From: Flavobacteriales bacterium
Lineage (GTDB): Bacteria > Bacteroidota > Bacteroidia > Flavobacteriales_D > Sanyastnellaceae
Direction: 5' to 3'
Length of the DNA stretch: 16,468 nt
Assembly: GCA_028825055.1 (NCBI GenBank)
Contig: JAPKAW010000020.1
Coordinates: forward strand, 1 to 16,468
The position numbers were made by a program, and so were the translations under genes. The notes beneath the pieces are model-generated. The model had not been told where the DNA came from, ran no database searches, and saw nothing but the letters and a program-made list of their open reading frames with translations. Positions 7,062 to 14,115 of this stretch are shown here, piece after piece; within the stretch, counting starts at the first letter, position 1, and the number at the start of each line of letters is the position of its first letter.

Positions 7062-8387
7062 ATGAATGCACAGACCAAAGAATCGGGAGGGATTTCCTTG
7101 CGAGCTCCGTTTATTATCGTAACCAGTTTATTTTTTATGTGGGGATTCATCACCGTCATGGTGGATGCATTGATTCCCAGATTGAAAGATGTATTCGAAC
7201 TGACATTTCTGCAAGCAGGAATGGTTCAGTTTGCATGGTTTGCAGCCTATGGCCTCATCAGTATTCCAGGAGGAAACCTGATCGAGCGCATTGGATACAA
7301 ACGTGGAATTTTGACTGGTTTGGGTCTTGCTTCGCTGGGCTGTTTACTTTTTTACCCTGCCGCTGCAACTCGGATGTACCCGTTGTTTCTGTTGGCGTTG
7401 TTCGTGGTAGCAGGAGGGATTACCATTTTACAAGTTGCTGCCAATCCATACATCTCGGTACTGGGTTCACCTGAAAAGGCTTCAAGTCGGTTGAATTTGG
7501 CGCAGGCATTCAATTCCTTGGGAACGACCATAGCTCCCATAGTTGCAGCGAGCTTTTTGTTGAGCGATAAAATCCTCAATTCAGATGAGCAAACCGCGCT
7601 AACTGCGTCTGCCTTGGATACTTACCGTGCTGCGGAGGCTTCTGCCGTGCAAGGCCCATTCGTTGCGTTGGCAGTTGCTTTTGGAGTGTTGGCATTGCTG
7701 ATGGGAATGAGCAAATTGCCCCGTATTCTAGGAGGTGCTTCTCGAGGGGGATATGGAAAGGTTTTGCAGAACAAGCGGCTGGTATATGGAGCAATTGGAA
7801 TCTTCGTCTATGTGGGTGCTGAAGTTGCCATAGGGTCTTATATGGTCAATTATGGTCTGGAACTAGGAGTCGATCAAATTATCCGTGATAGTGCAGTGCT
7901 GTCATCCATGGCATCATTAGCTGCGAGCATAGGAGGGAAGTCTTTGGCGGGTATGGACACCAAGGGGCTCATTGGAGCTTTGCTGACTTTCTATTGGGGT
8001 GGAGCTATGATTGGTCGATTCATTGGTTCAGCGGTCATGAACAGAATGGCACCGCAAAGACTGCTTGGGTTTTTCGCCCTATGTGCAGCAGCCATGACCG
8101 TTCTGAGTGTTTCTAGTACCGGGGTAACAGCCTTGCTCGCGCTTCTCAGTGTGGGATTATTCAACAGCATTATGTTTCCGACCATTTTCACATTGGGAAT
8201 TAGTGAATTGGGAGACTTGAAGCCATTAGGCAGTGGGGTACTTTGCACAGCAATCGTTGGAGGCGCAATCATTCCTCCAGCGGTGGGTGGTTTGGCGGAC
8301 CAATTTGGCTTTTCGCTCGCTTTGATTCTGCCCGTTCTATGCTATTTCTACATCCAGTATTACGCCATGCGTATTGCTCGAGACTGA
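7062..8387 (+). CDS. FHS-family sugar:H+ symporter (FucP/GluP-like MFS permease)
   Basis: A 441-residue inner-membrane permease with about 12 hydrophobic segments, the length of the fucose-galactose-glucose:H+ symporter family (E. coli FucP is 438). Family features are the first helix FFMWGFITVMVDALIPRLKD, then GLISIPGGNLIERIGYKRGI, the conserved ILQVAANPYISVLGSPEKAS, RLNLAQAFNSLGTTIAPI, a short periplasmic insertion around NSDEQTALTASALDTYRAAE, YWGGAMIGRFIGS in the second half, and GLFNSIMFPTIFTLGISELG. It should import a hexose or 6-deoxyhexose with protons. The substrate is not decidable because no catabolic gene lies beside it. The frame extends to a GTG at 7047, but the ATG at 7062 fits better; TATTTTG, a one-base-short form of the Bacteroidetes -7 element, lies five bases upstream. 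It appears monocistronic, with a hairpin 13 bases after the stop. Confidence 0.9.
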   Translation: MNAQTKESGGISLRAPFIIVTSLFFMWGFITVMVDALIPRLKDVFELTFLQAGMVQFAWFAAYGLISIPGGNLIERIGYKRGILTGLGLASLGCLLFYPAAATRMYPLFLLALFVVAGGITILQVAANPYISVLGSPEKASSRLNLAQAFNSLGTTIAPIVAASFLLSDKILNSDEQTALTASALDTYRAAEASAVQGPFVALAVAFGVLALLMGMSKLPRILGGASRGGYGKVLQNKRLVYGAIGIFVYVGAEVAIGSYMVNYGLELGVDQIIRDSAVLSSMASLAASIGGKSLAGMDTKGLIGALLTFYWGGAMIGRFIGSAVMNRMAPQRLLGFFALCAAAMTVLSVSSTGVTALLALLSVGLFNSIMFPTIFTLGISELGDLKPLGSGVLCTAIVGGAIIPPAVGGLADQFGFSLALILPVLCYFYIQYYAMRIARD

Positions 8388-8400
8388 ATTTTGAGCGGAT

Positions 8401-8440
8401 GTGCACAAATTTCCTTAAGAAAAGGAAATTCTTTTTGCAC
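8401..8440 (+). terminator. Probable terminator of the sugar permease gene
   Basis: AATTTCCTT (8408-8416) pairs perfectly with AAGGAAATT (8422-8430) across a five-base loop and is followed by CTTTTT. An outer pairing GTGCA (8401-8405) with TGCAC (8436-8440) could extend the structure. The stem is A/T-rich, so termination may be inefficient. Confidence 0.45.
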
Positions 8441-8523
8441 TTAGCCAACAAATTAAGTTGTTTTGGTGTTCATTAGCAGAAGTAATGATTCGAATACTCG
8501 AGTCACTGAGAATATAGATTGTT

Positions 8524-8667
8524 ATGGCTCGAAAAAAGCGAGAGAAGGAATTGCAGCCAAATATCAAAGTTCGTCTTGATCGACGAACGGTGATCACTGT
8601 GCGTGACCACGATAAATTGGCGTTTTGGAAGGAGAAGTATCCTTTGTTGGAAATTATTGAGGAATAA
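8524..8667 (+). CDS. Small basic protein of unknown function, 47 residues
   Basis: This short frame runs from the ATG at 8524 to the TAA at 8665-8667. The product is highly charged: a basic start MARKKREKELQPNIKVRLDR, a central RTVITVRDHDKLAFWKEKYP and an acidic end LLEIIEE. No signal peptide or membrane segment is present. The pattern VRLDRRTVITVRD looks like a beta hairpin followed by a short helix. Support for coding comes from its isolation (136 bp after the permease stop and just before a strong terminator), its clean start and stop, and the absence of any competing gene. I recognise no family with certainty; small conserved proteins of this kind occur in Bacteroidetes genomes. The upstream TATAGATTG, three bases before the ATG, is only a weak promoter match. 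Confidence 0.55.
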   Translation: MARKKREKELQPNIKVRLDRRTVITVRDHDKLAFWKEKYPLLEIIEE

Positions 8668-8710
8668 TTAAAGCCCTGCTGTAGCAAAGGTTTTCGGAAA
8701 TAATTCGCAT

Positions 8711-8742
8711 AAAAAAGCCGGCCTGTATGGGCCGGCTTTTTT
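8711..8742. terminator. Strong bidirectional intrinsic terminator
   Basis: GCCGGCC (8717-8723) pairs with GGCCGGC (8730-8736) across the six-base loop TGTATG. The stem is flanked by A6 at 8711-8716 and T6 at 8737-8742, giving a GC-rich stem with a U-tract on either strand. It separates the small plus-strand gene from the convergent minus-strand gene ending at 8760 and should serve both. Confidence 0.93.
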
Positions 8743-8759
8743 GCTGCATTCTGTTTTGG

Positions 8760-9029
8760 TTAGGCGACTTCTGCCTTTTTCCAGGGTGCAAAAGCAAGTT
8801 GCTCACGTCCTTTCTTCGTCAGGGCGTAGCCATTCTTGTTTTGAACCATTCCATCGAGGTATAAATTGGTAATGCGCTCACCAATTCTAGCTTGGCCAAC
8901 GCTGAGGTCGGTGTCGGCTTCAATGCGCTTCCAAAAATTGCGTTCGAGCACGGCCAATCGGATGTGGGCCTGCTGCTCTTGCTTGTATGTATGGACAATG
9001 TCCAAAACCATGAAATCGTATTTATCCAT
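8760..9029 (-). CDS. Small winged-helix-like protein of unknown function
   Basis: An 89-residue protein starting at the ATG at 9029-9027; the frame continues to a TTG at 9071, but that extension is unlikely. The N-terminal helices (MDKYDFMVLDIVHTYKQEQQ) are followed by an arginine/glutamate-rich helix and then DLSVGQARIGERITNLYLDG MVQ. The ending NGYALTKKGREQLAF has the hairpin-plus-helix wing of many small winged-helix regulators, where a 'LTxKGREQL' strand-turn-helix is typical. It is soluble and probably DNA-binding or a protein-interaction module, but no family name can be given from sequence alone. The gene is monocistronic, bounded by the bidirectional terminator on one side and about 260 bp of non-coding DNA on the other. 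GTACTTTG about 40 bases upstream of the ATG resembles a one-base-short -7 element. Confidence 0.65.
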   Translation of the reverse strand: MDKYDFMVLDIVHTYKQEQQAHIRLAVLERNFWKRIEADTDLSVGQARIGERITNLYLDGMVQNKNGYALTKKGREQLAFAPWKKAEVA

Positions 9030-9289
9030 CTGAAAGGCTTGTAGGGTGATAGTTGCTTGTCGTGCGTGCAAAGTACCCGACGGTTTCGACTTCTAGGCTA
9101 AAATAGTCAAATGAAATATGAACGAATTGTTAACGAGTGCACGGCCTTTGTTGGAAACTTGTGAATTGCGAATTCCTGAGGAGTGTAGCCTGACCTCAAC
9201 CACCTTAAAACCAATGGTGTAGCTGAATTATAGTTTGTGGAGTCACTGCCACATGAATTCGAGGGATCTCCGAAATGAAGGATCGATAC

Positions 9290-10003
9290 TTAGCCGATGG
9301 GGTCGATTTCAGGACTCCATGGGCCCTTGATGGTCGCATGCTGTTTCAAGTTGACCTCTAAAATCTCCATGTAATGCGCCCGTTCAATTTCCCGAGCGCC
9401 GAGTGTCGCCAAATGCGGGTTCTGAACTTGGCAATCTATAGGGCCAAAACCGCGCTGTTTCGCCCACCTAACCAAATGGATGAATGCGACTTTTGAGGCA
9501 TTTGTCATGAGGGAAAACATGCTCTCTCCGAAAAACATGCGACCAATTGAAATACCATAGAGTCCACCGACGAGTTTGTCCTTGTGCCATGTTTCGACAG
9601 AATGTGCGAGGCCGAGTCGATGAAGGGCCATATACGCCTCGGTGATTTCTTCTGAGATCCAGGTGCCTTCGCCTTCTCTACGGATGTCACCGCACGCGCG
9701 CACGACCTGTTCGAAACTCGTGTCCATGCGGATTTCAAAAAGCCCGCGATTGAGGATGTTTCGCATGCTTTTTGAAACATTCAGTTCATCCAAATGAAGA
9801 ATGGACCGTTTCTCTGGGGCCCACCAAAGAATCGGGTCTTCTTCGCCGTACCAAGGGAATACGCCCGCTTCATACGCTGCAATCAGACGTGCTTCGGACA
9901 AATCTCCTCCTACAGCCAGAAGTCCTTCCCACGATTCGTGAAGTGGGGGGAAGGAGAGGTCATCGGTCAAGAGCGCGATGCGAGGTTGGTTGGATTCAGT
10001 CAC
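9290..10003 (-). CDS. aat: Leucyl/phenylalanyl-tRNA--protein transferase
   Basis: A 237-residue Aat (E. coli 234) that transfers Leu or Phe from tRNA to proteins with N-terminal Lys or Arg, marking them for ClpS/ClpAP. The full family pattern is present: LSFPPLHESWEGLLAVGGDL (16-35), YEAGVFPWYGEEDPILWWAP (44-63), ISEEITEAYMALHRLGLAHS VE, GGLYGISIGRMFFGESMFS, ASKVAFIHLV (169-178) and the end FGPIDCQVQNPHLATLGARE. There is no ATG at the expected position. I choose the GTG at 10003-10001, which places the N-terminus 16 residues before FPP as in relatives. The frame continues 57 codons further upstream, but that stretch has no family similarity and would run into the divergent Nudix gene. The GTG start and weak upstream promoter suggest low expression. 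Confidence 0.92.
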   Translation of the reverse strand: MTESNQPRIALLTDDLSFPPLHESWEGLLAVGGDLSEARLIAAYEAGVFPWYGEEDPILWWAPEKRSILHLDELNVSKSMRNILNRGLFEIRMDTSFEQVVRACGDIRREGEGTWISEEITEAYMALHRLGLAHSVETWHKDKLVGGLYGISIGRMFFGESMFSLMTNASKVAFIHLVRWAKQRGFGPIDCQVQNPHLATLGAREIERAHYMEILEVNLKQHATIKGPWSPEIDPIG

Positions 10004-10050
10004 TCGGTACAAATTCAAAATCGAAGGTACCGCTAACGAGGGAATTGTGT

Positions 10051-10058
10051 GACCTTTG
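10051..10058 (+). promoter_or_regulatory. -7-like promoter element of the Nudix gene
   Basis: GACCTTTG matches TAnnTTTG at seven of eight positions counting the free bases (first base differs) and is followed by four bases, TTGC, then the ATG at 10063. The spacing equals that of the perfect elements elsewhere in the window. Confidence 0.4.
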
Positions 10059-10062
10059 TTGC

Positions 10063-10728
10063 ATGAAGGAGCTTGGGCATGGTTTGCGGATAGCGCTGCT
10101 AGAGAGTTTGGGGCAGAATGGCCAATTGGCGGCAGCAAATGCCGAGCGTGCAATGCCATTTGCGAGACCTTCACGCGCCATGGCTGAGCAAAAGGGAGCG
10201 AGAATACGGATTGCTGCGGTGCTTTTAGCTATTTACCCCATGCAGGGGGCGTGGCATGCATTATTGATGCAGCGTACGAAGTACCCGGGAGTGCACAGCG
10301 GACAAGTTTCCATTCCTGGTGGAGAACGAGAAGCGATGGATGCAAGCTTGATGGAGACGGCGATAAGAGAATTCGAAGAGGAGGTGGGGGTGGCCATTCC
10401 TTCAGACATCATATTTGGACCACTATCCGAACGCTTCATTCCTCCCAGTCTTTTTGCCGTATCGCCCTATCTAGCAATTCTTCCACAACGTCCGCAGTGG
10501 AATATAGATCCCAAAGAAGTCGACTCGATCATTGAGTTTAAAGTGGAAAGCTTACTCACAGAACTGGCTATGCGTCCTGTTCAAATGGAGGTGGCTCCAG
10601 GAATGTTTCACCCCATGCCGGCTTATCCAATTCAAGGAAACGAGGTCTGGGGTGCTACGGCTTTAATTTTAACTGAATTCATGGAACATTGGAAACAACT
10701 TCCAGAAGCGACGCGCACCATGCAGTGA
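10063..10728 (+). CDS. Nudix hydrolase, coenzyme A pyrophosphatase type
   Basis: A 221-residue Nudix protein of the CoA pyrophosphatase group, which cleaves CoA or acyl-CoA to 4'-phosphopantetheine and 3',5'-ADP. The group signature HSGQVSIPGG (78-87) directly precedes the Nudix box, whose core is REFEEEVGV (102-110). The preceding LLMQRTKYPGV (67-77) and the later IPPSLFAVSPYLAIL and EVWGATALILTEFM are also standard. The glutamates in REFEEE should bind Mg2+. The ATG at 10063 gives the normal N-terminus (ALLESLGQ, then MPFARPSR). The frame remains open 97 codons upstream, but that part is antisense to aat. It is divergent from aat with 59 bp between starts, and 28 bp precede the next gene, so it may be cotranscribed with that gene although the latter has its own promoter element. 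Confidence 0.88.
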   Translation: MKELGHGLRIALLESLGQNGQLAAANAERAMPFARPSRAMAEQKGARIRIAAVLLAIYPMQGAWHALLMQRTKYPGVHSGQVSIPGGEREAMDASLMETAIREFEEEVGVAIPSDIIFGPLSERFIPPSLFAVSPYLAILPQRPQWNIDPKEVDSIIEFKVESLLTELAMRPVQMEVAPGMFHPMPAYPIQGNEVWGATALILTEFMEHWKQLPEATRTMQ

Positions 10729-10744
10729 GCGTTATTCTCTACCT

Positions 10745-10752
10745 TAAATTTG
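10745..10752 (+). promoter_or_regulatory. -7 promoter element of the HEAT-like gene
   Basis: TAAATTTG is a perfect TAnnTTTG match lying exactly four bases (CGTC) before the ATG at 10757, which predicts a leaderless transcript. No -33 element is obvious. Confidence 0.55.
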
Positions 10753-10756
10753 CGTC

Positions 10757-11263
10757 ATGAATGGCATTTCAGCACTTTTCTCAGCAAAGGAGTCAGTAGT
10801 TCTAACGGCGCTTGAAGAAGCAAAAGAATCAGGGGATATCCAATGGGTGCGCCCATTGATGGAAGTATTCCGAGATCATCCAGCAGACGCTGTTCGTGCC
10901 GAAGCGGGAACTATGTTGAGCGCATTGAAGGTCTCCGCGGCGTCGGATGTCTTTGCCGACGCGTTGGAAGATCCCGAATTTGAAACGATATACGCAGACA
11001 TTCTTGGGTTTATGTGGAGTTCTGGGTTTGTTCCCGAAGAGTCCTTACGGTCGGTAGCAAACTGCGCTGTAGAGGGTGACTTCCGCACTGTTGTTGAAGC
11101 GCTGACGTGGATTGAAGAATTGGAAAATGTGCACGATGAGAATCAATTGATGGACTCAATCCTGTTGATTCGAGGAGCCCTTGAAGACGGTAAAAATGCC
11201 GATGCAAAAGGGCTTTACGAAGTGATTTTGTCGACGCTGTTGTCTTTAGAACGAGAGCAGTAG
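10757..11263 (+). CDS. Conserved-looking HEAT-repeat-like protein of unknown function
   Basis: A 168-residue acidic, all-helical protein without signal peptide or membrane segment. Paired amphipathic helices in the first half, such as ALEEAKESGDIQWVRPLMEV followed by DAVRAEAGTMLSALKV and the aspartate-rich turn ADALEDPEF, look like two or three degenerate HEAT or Armadillo repeats. The pattern continues in LRSVANCAVEGDFRTVVEAL and TWIEELENVHDENQLMDSIL. Such repeats usually bind other proteins; no partner is evident here. The ATG at 10757 is fixed by the perfect promoter element four bases upstream. Its stop is one base from the stop of the convergent carboxylase gene, so neither gene has a private terminator. 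I recognise no named family. Confidence 0.8.
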   Translation: MNGISALFSAKESVVLTALEEAKESGDIQWVRPLMEVFRDHPADAVRAEAGTMLSALKVSAASDVFADALEDPEFETIYADILGFMWSSGFVPEESLRSVANCAVEGDFRTVVEALTWIEELENVHDENQLMDSILLIRGALEDGKNADAKGLYEVILSTLLSLEREQ

Positions 11264-11264
11264 C

Positions 11265-12911
11265 TCAGGTTTGCATCACCCCTACGGTGAAAGGCGTGTC
11301 TAAAGGCGCATGGTTGGCTGCTTCGATGCCTTGAGCAATCCACTCACGCGTTGTATTGGGGTCAATGACAGCATCGACCCACAGTCGTGAAGCCGCATAA
11401 ACGGGAGACGTCTGTTCTGTATAGCCTTTAGCGATTTTCTCGAATAACTCCTTTTGCGTGGTTTCATCCGGGATTTCTCCTGTTTTTTTCAAGCGCGCTA
11501 CTTCGATTTGTTGAAGCACTTTGGCCGCTTGTTCGCCACCCATAACGGCAATCTGAGCCGTGGGCCAAGCAACAATCAGTCTCGGGTCGTAGGCTTTTCC
11601 ACACATCGCGTAGTTTCCAGCGCCATAGCTATTTCCAACTACTACGGTAAACTTCGGAACGATGGAATTGGCGACCGCATTGACCATTTTCGCTCCGTCT
11701 TTGATGATGCCTCCATGTTCGCTGCGGGAGCCTACCATGAATCCAGATACATCCTGCAGAAAAACCAAAGGCACCCCCTTTTGATTGCAGTTCATGATGA
11801 AACGAGCCGCCTTGTCTGCGCTATCAGAATAGATGACGCCGCCAAATTGCATGCCGTCTTTTTTGGATTTGACCAAATTGCGTTGGTTGGCTACAATACC
11901 GACGCTCCACCCATTGATTCTTGCGTAACCGGTGATCAGGGTCCTTCCGTATTCTTTCTTGTATTCTGTGAAGCTCCCGGCATCCACCAATCCGTCGATA
12001 AGATCCCGCCCCTCATAGGGCTGTGACCTCTCAGTAGGAAGGATGGAACAGAGATTGCGCCCTGCAGGCTCTTGACTTTTCTCGCGACTGAATCCAGCGG
12101 TAGAGCTGGGTGATTTGAAATGGGAAACGAGTTGTCGAATCGTCTCCAAGGCTTCGCCATCGTTTTCGCATTGGTAATCTGTAACACCGCTAATCGAGCT
12201 GTGCGTTTCGGATCCACCCAGCGTCTCATTGTCCACGTCCTCTCCGATGGCGGCTTTGACGAGATAGCTTCCTGCTAAAAAAATGGACCCGGTTCCTTTG
12301 ACTATAAGCGACTCATCGCTCATAATCGGCAAATAGGCCCCGCCTGCAACACACGATCCCATGACCGCAGCAATTTGCGGAATCCCCATGGCACTTAAGC
12401 GAGCGTTGTTCCGAAACATCCTTCCGAAATGTTCTTTATCTGGAAAGATCTCATTTTGCATTGGCAAGAAAACGCCGGCACTATCCACCAAATAGATGAT
12501 AGGAATCCGGTTTTCCATGGCAATTTCTTGTGCTCTTAAGTTCTTCTTTCCGGTAATAGGAAACCAGGCGCCGGCTTTGACAGTGGCATCATTGGCAACA
12601 GCGATCACAAGTCTATTGTGAATGCGCCCAATTTGTACGACCACTCCTCCAGCAGGACATCCTCCATGCTCCTCATACATGCCTTCTCCGGCTAGGGCCC
12701 CAATTTCTAAAGGCGTGGTGTTTGGATCAAAAAGCCCGCTCAGTCGTTCCCTCGCGGTCAGTTTTCCTTTGGCATGCTCTTTTTCAATGCGTTTCATTCC
12801 ACCCCCTTGGGCGGCCTGATCTGCTTTCTTTGAAATCTGAGCCCACAAGAGACGCATTGCGTCTTCATTCTGATTGTGCTCAACGGATTGGAGGTTGTCC
12901 GATTTTGCCAT
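11265..12911 (-). CDS. Acyl-CoA carboxylase beta (carboxyltransferase) subunit, methylcrotonyl-CoA carboxylase-like
   Basis: A 548-residue carboxyltransferase subunit that moves CO2 from biotin to an acyl-CoA. The crotonase-like N-half has KLTARERLSGLFD (50-62), YLVDSAGVFLPMQNEIFPDK (140-159) and HFGRMFRNNARLSAMGIPQI (161-180). The first oxyanion glycines are in GSCVAGGAYLPIMSDE (185-200). The C-half carries LQDVSGFMVGS (385-395), GNSYGAGNYAMCGKAYDPRL (427-446) and AQIAVMGGEQAAKVL. The phrases around SAG-x-LP-x-Q and NSYGAGNYAMCG resemble the beta subunit of methylcrotonyl-CoA carboxylase in leucine breakdown more than propionyl-CoA carboxylase, but the substrate is not proven. The biotinylated alpha partner is not next to it. 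The frame stays open 45 codons beyond 12911 into the divergent gene; the ATG at 12911 is chosen because TACCTTTG sits four bases before it and it matches the family N-terminus. Confidence 0.9.
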   Translation of the reverse strand: MAKSDNLQSVEHNQNEDAMRLLWAQISKKADQAAQGGGMKRIEKEHAKGKLTARERLSGLFDPNTTPLEIGALAGEGMYEEHGGCPAGGVVVQIGRIHNRLVIAVANDATVKAGAWFPITGKKNLRAQEIAMENRIPIIYLVDSAGVFLPMQNEIFPDKEHFGRMFRNNARLSAMGIPQIAAVMGSCVAGGAYLPIMSDESLIVKGTGSIFLAGSYLVKAAIGEDVDNETLGGSETHSSISGVTDYQCENDGEALETIRQLVSHFKSPSSTAGFSREKSQEPAGRNLCSILPTERSQPYEGRDLIDGLVDAGSFTEYKKEYGRTLITGYARINGWSVGIVANQRNLVKSKKDGMQFGGVIYSDSADKAARFIMNCNQKGVPLVFLQDVSGFMVGSRSEHGGIIKDGAKMVNAVANSIVPKFTVVVGNSYGAGNYAMCGKAYDPRLIVAWPTAQIAVMGGEQAAKVLQQIEVARLKKTGEIPDETTQKELFEKIAKGYTEQTSPVYAASRLWVDAVIDPNTTREWIAQGIEAANHAPLDTPFTVGVMQT

Positions 12912-12915
12912 GCGC

Positions 12916-12923
12916 CAAAGGTA
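12916..12923 (-). promoter_or_regulatory. -7 promoter element of the carboxylase gene
   Basis: On the minus strand TACCTTTG is a perfect TAnnTTTG match, four bases (GCGC) before the ATG at 12911. It forms the left arm of a 9-bp inverted repeat with the promoter element of the divergent ABC operon. Confidence 0.6.
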
Positions 12924-12933
12924 CGCTGAGAGG

Positions 12934-12941
12934 TACCTTTG
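12934..12941 (+). promoter_or_regulatory. -7 promoter element of the ABC importer operon
   Basis: TACCTTTG, a perfect TAnnTTTG match, followed by four bases (TTGA) and the ATG at 12946. It predicts a leaderless operon mRNA; there is no room for a cobalamin riboswitch or other leader. Confidence 0.6.
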
Positions 12942-12945
12942 TTGA

Positions 12946-14115
12946 ATGAAGCCAAAGCTCCTAATCATTTCAGCAGCTGGAATCTTGGTCTGGAGCAGTG
13001 CCGTGTTCCTTTTGACAGGATGTGTTCGCCCAGTAAAATCAACCATTACTGATGCGTTTGAATTGGTAGAGGCTTCCTATGCCGAGGGTTTTTATTGGAG
13101 AAACTGGGAGGATGGTGATGTCAATCGAACCTGTTTGGAAATTGTCTCTCCGGGTGATTCCGCGATTGTAGCAACCGTTTACAGAGACTCCATTTCGTGG
13201 ATGTCAGATGCTATTCGGGGTGAGACGGCAGTCGTTATTGGACCTGTTGAACGGGGGTTGGCCACCTTGAGCACTACACATGTCGCCTTGATCTCTTCGT
13301 GGGATTCGGCTTGTTTGCATTGGTCTGGTGGAGCTTATGTTGATTTCATACGGTGGCAGCCTGCGCTCGATAAATTGGACCGTGGAGGGGCGCAGGATAT
13401 TGGAGGGGAACCGGAAGTCGACCGAGAGAAACTGGTATCCTTAGCTCCGGCTGTTTTGACGATTTACCCTTTTGGCGATCCACTGCAAGGAGTCAACTTA
13501 AAGCATCGCGTACCGGTCGTTCCGATCATGGAGTACTTGGAATCCCAACCGCTAGGACGCGCTGAGTGGATGCGGGTCATGGGGTGGATGATGGGAGATG
13601 AAGCAGCAAAACAATCAGATTTGAAGTTTTTGGAAATCGCGAGTGCCTACGAGCGATTGCGTCATGAAGTGGCTCAAAGGGAGAGGAAACCCCGGGTCTT
13701 TACGGGGAGTGTGCAACAAGGTACTTGGCACGCTCCTGGTAGTGCTAGCTTCATAGCGACCTTGTTAGAGGATGCAGGGTTGACCTATATTTTGGATTCT
13801 GATTCTGGCCGTGAGAATGTTGAGGTTGCCTTGGAGGAAATGGTTGTTCTGAGTCAAACTGCTGATGCGTGGGGGATGGTAACGCATCACCCAGGTCAAC
13901 TCAGTCGTTCTGCTTTTTTAGATGCCGATGAGCGCCATGCCATGCTTATGCCTGAGACTCAACAGGTGTTTGTGGCCAATACGGCCAACTGTGATTATTT
14001 TGGAATGTGGGTGGCGCGACCTGATGCCATGCTCGAAAACTTAGTGGCCTTGTTTGATGAAGACTACACCTGGTCTCACGATTTCCAACCTTGTTTTGAA
14101 TGGATCCCAGAATGA
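12946..14115 (+). CDS. ABC importer substrate-binding lipoprotein, iron-siderophore/cobalamin class
   Basis: A 389-residue exported lipoprotein. The signal peptide ends in the lipobox LTGC with Cys26 as the lipidated residue. The mature part has the two-lobe periplasmic-binding pattern of the FecB/BtuF group: GPVERGLATLSTTHVALISS opening the first lobe, REKLVSLAPAVLTIYPFGDP, then VPVVPIMEYLESQPLGRAEWMRV with the long backbone helix around 185-235. The second lobe has FTGSVQQGTWHAPGSASFIA and ends near 360-389. The phrase 'E..PLGRAEWM' is typical of Bacteroidetes members. It delivers substrate to the permease encoded next, whose start overlaps its stop as ATGA. Substrate is inferred only by class: Fe-siderophore, haem or cobalamin. 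Tryptophans are abundant (about 13), which could suit an aromatic or macrocyclic ligand. The ATG at 12946 is fixed by the promoter four bases upstream. Confidence 0.85.
   Translation: MKPKLLIISAAGILVWSSAVFLLTGCVRPVKSTITDAFELVEASYAEGFYWRNWEDGDVNRTCLEIVSPGDSAIVATVYRDSISWMSDAIRGETAVVIGPVERGLATLSTTHVALISSWDSACLHWSGGAYVDFIRWQPALDKLDRGGAQDIGGEPEVDREKLVSLAPAVLTIYPFGDPLQGVNLKHRVPVVPIMEYLESQPLGRAEWMRVMGWMMGDEAAKQSDLKFLEIASAYERLRHEVAQRERKPRVFTGSVQQGTWHAPGSASFIATLLEDAGLTYILDSDSGRENVEVALEEMVVLSQTADAWGMVTHHPGQLSRSAFLDADERHAMLMPETQQVFVANTANCDYFGMWVARPDAMLENLVALFDEDYTWSHDFQPCFEWIPE

Larger units (their letters stand above)
12916..12941. repeat. Inverted repeat made of two outward-facing -7 elements
   Basis: CAAAGGTAC (12916-12924) and GTACCTTTG (12933-12941) are exact reverse complements separated by eight bases. 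Each arm contains one TACCTTTG promoter element directed away from the centre. The whole intergenic gap between the two start codons is 34 bp, so the two promoters overlap physically. Confidence 0.9.

Noticed and set aside
9230..9289. TGTGG/CCACA hairpin downstream of aat as a terminator
   Set aside because: A five-bp stem without a U-tract is within chance expectation.
9772..10062. Long upstream extension of the Nudix frame (97 codons)
   Set aside because: It is antisense to well-conserved aat sequence, and the Nudix family N-terminus fits the ATG at 10063.
10004..10174. 57-codon upstream extension of the aat frame
   Set aside because: No Aat similarity, and it overlaps the divergent Nudix coding sequence; the GTG at 10003 gives normal length.
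11454..12026. 190-codon plus-strand open frame inside the carboxylase gene
   Set aside because: Fully antisense to strongly conserved carboxyltransferase motifs and with no recognisable domain.
12912..12945. Possible cobalamin riboswitch upstream of the ABC importer
   Set aside because: Only 34 bp separate the divergent start codons, far too short for any B12 riboswitch.
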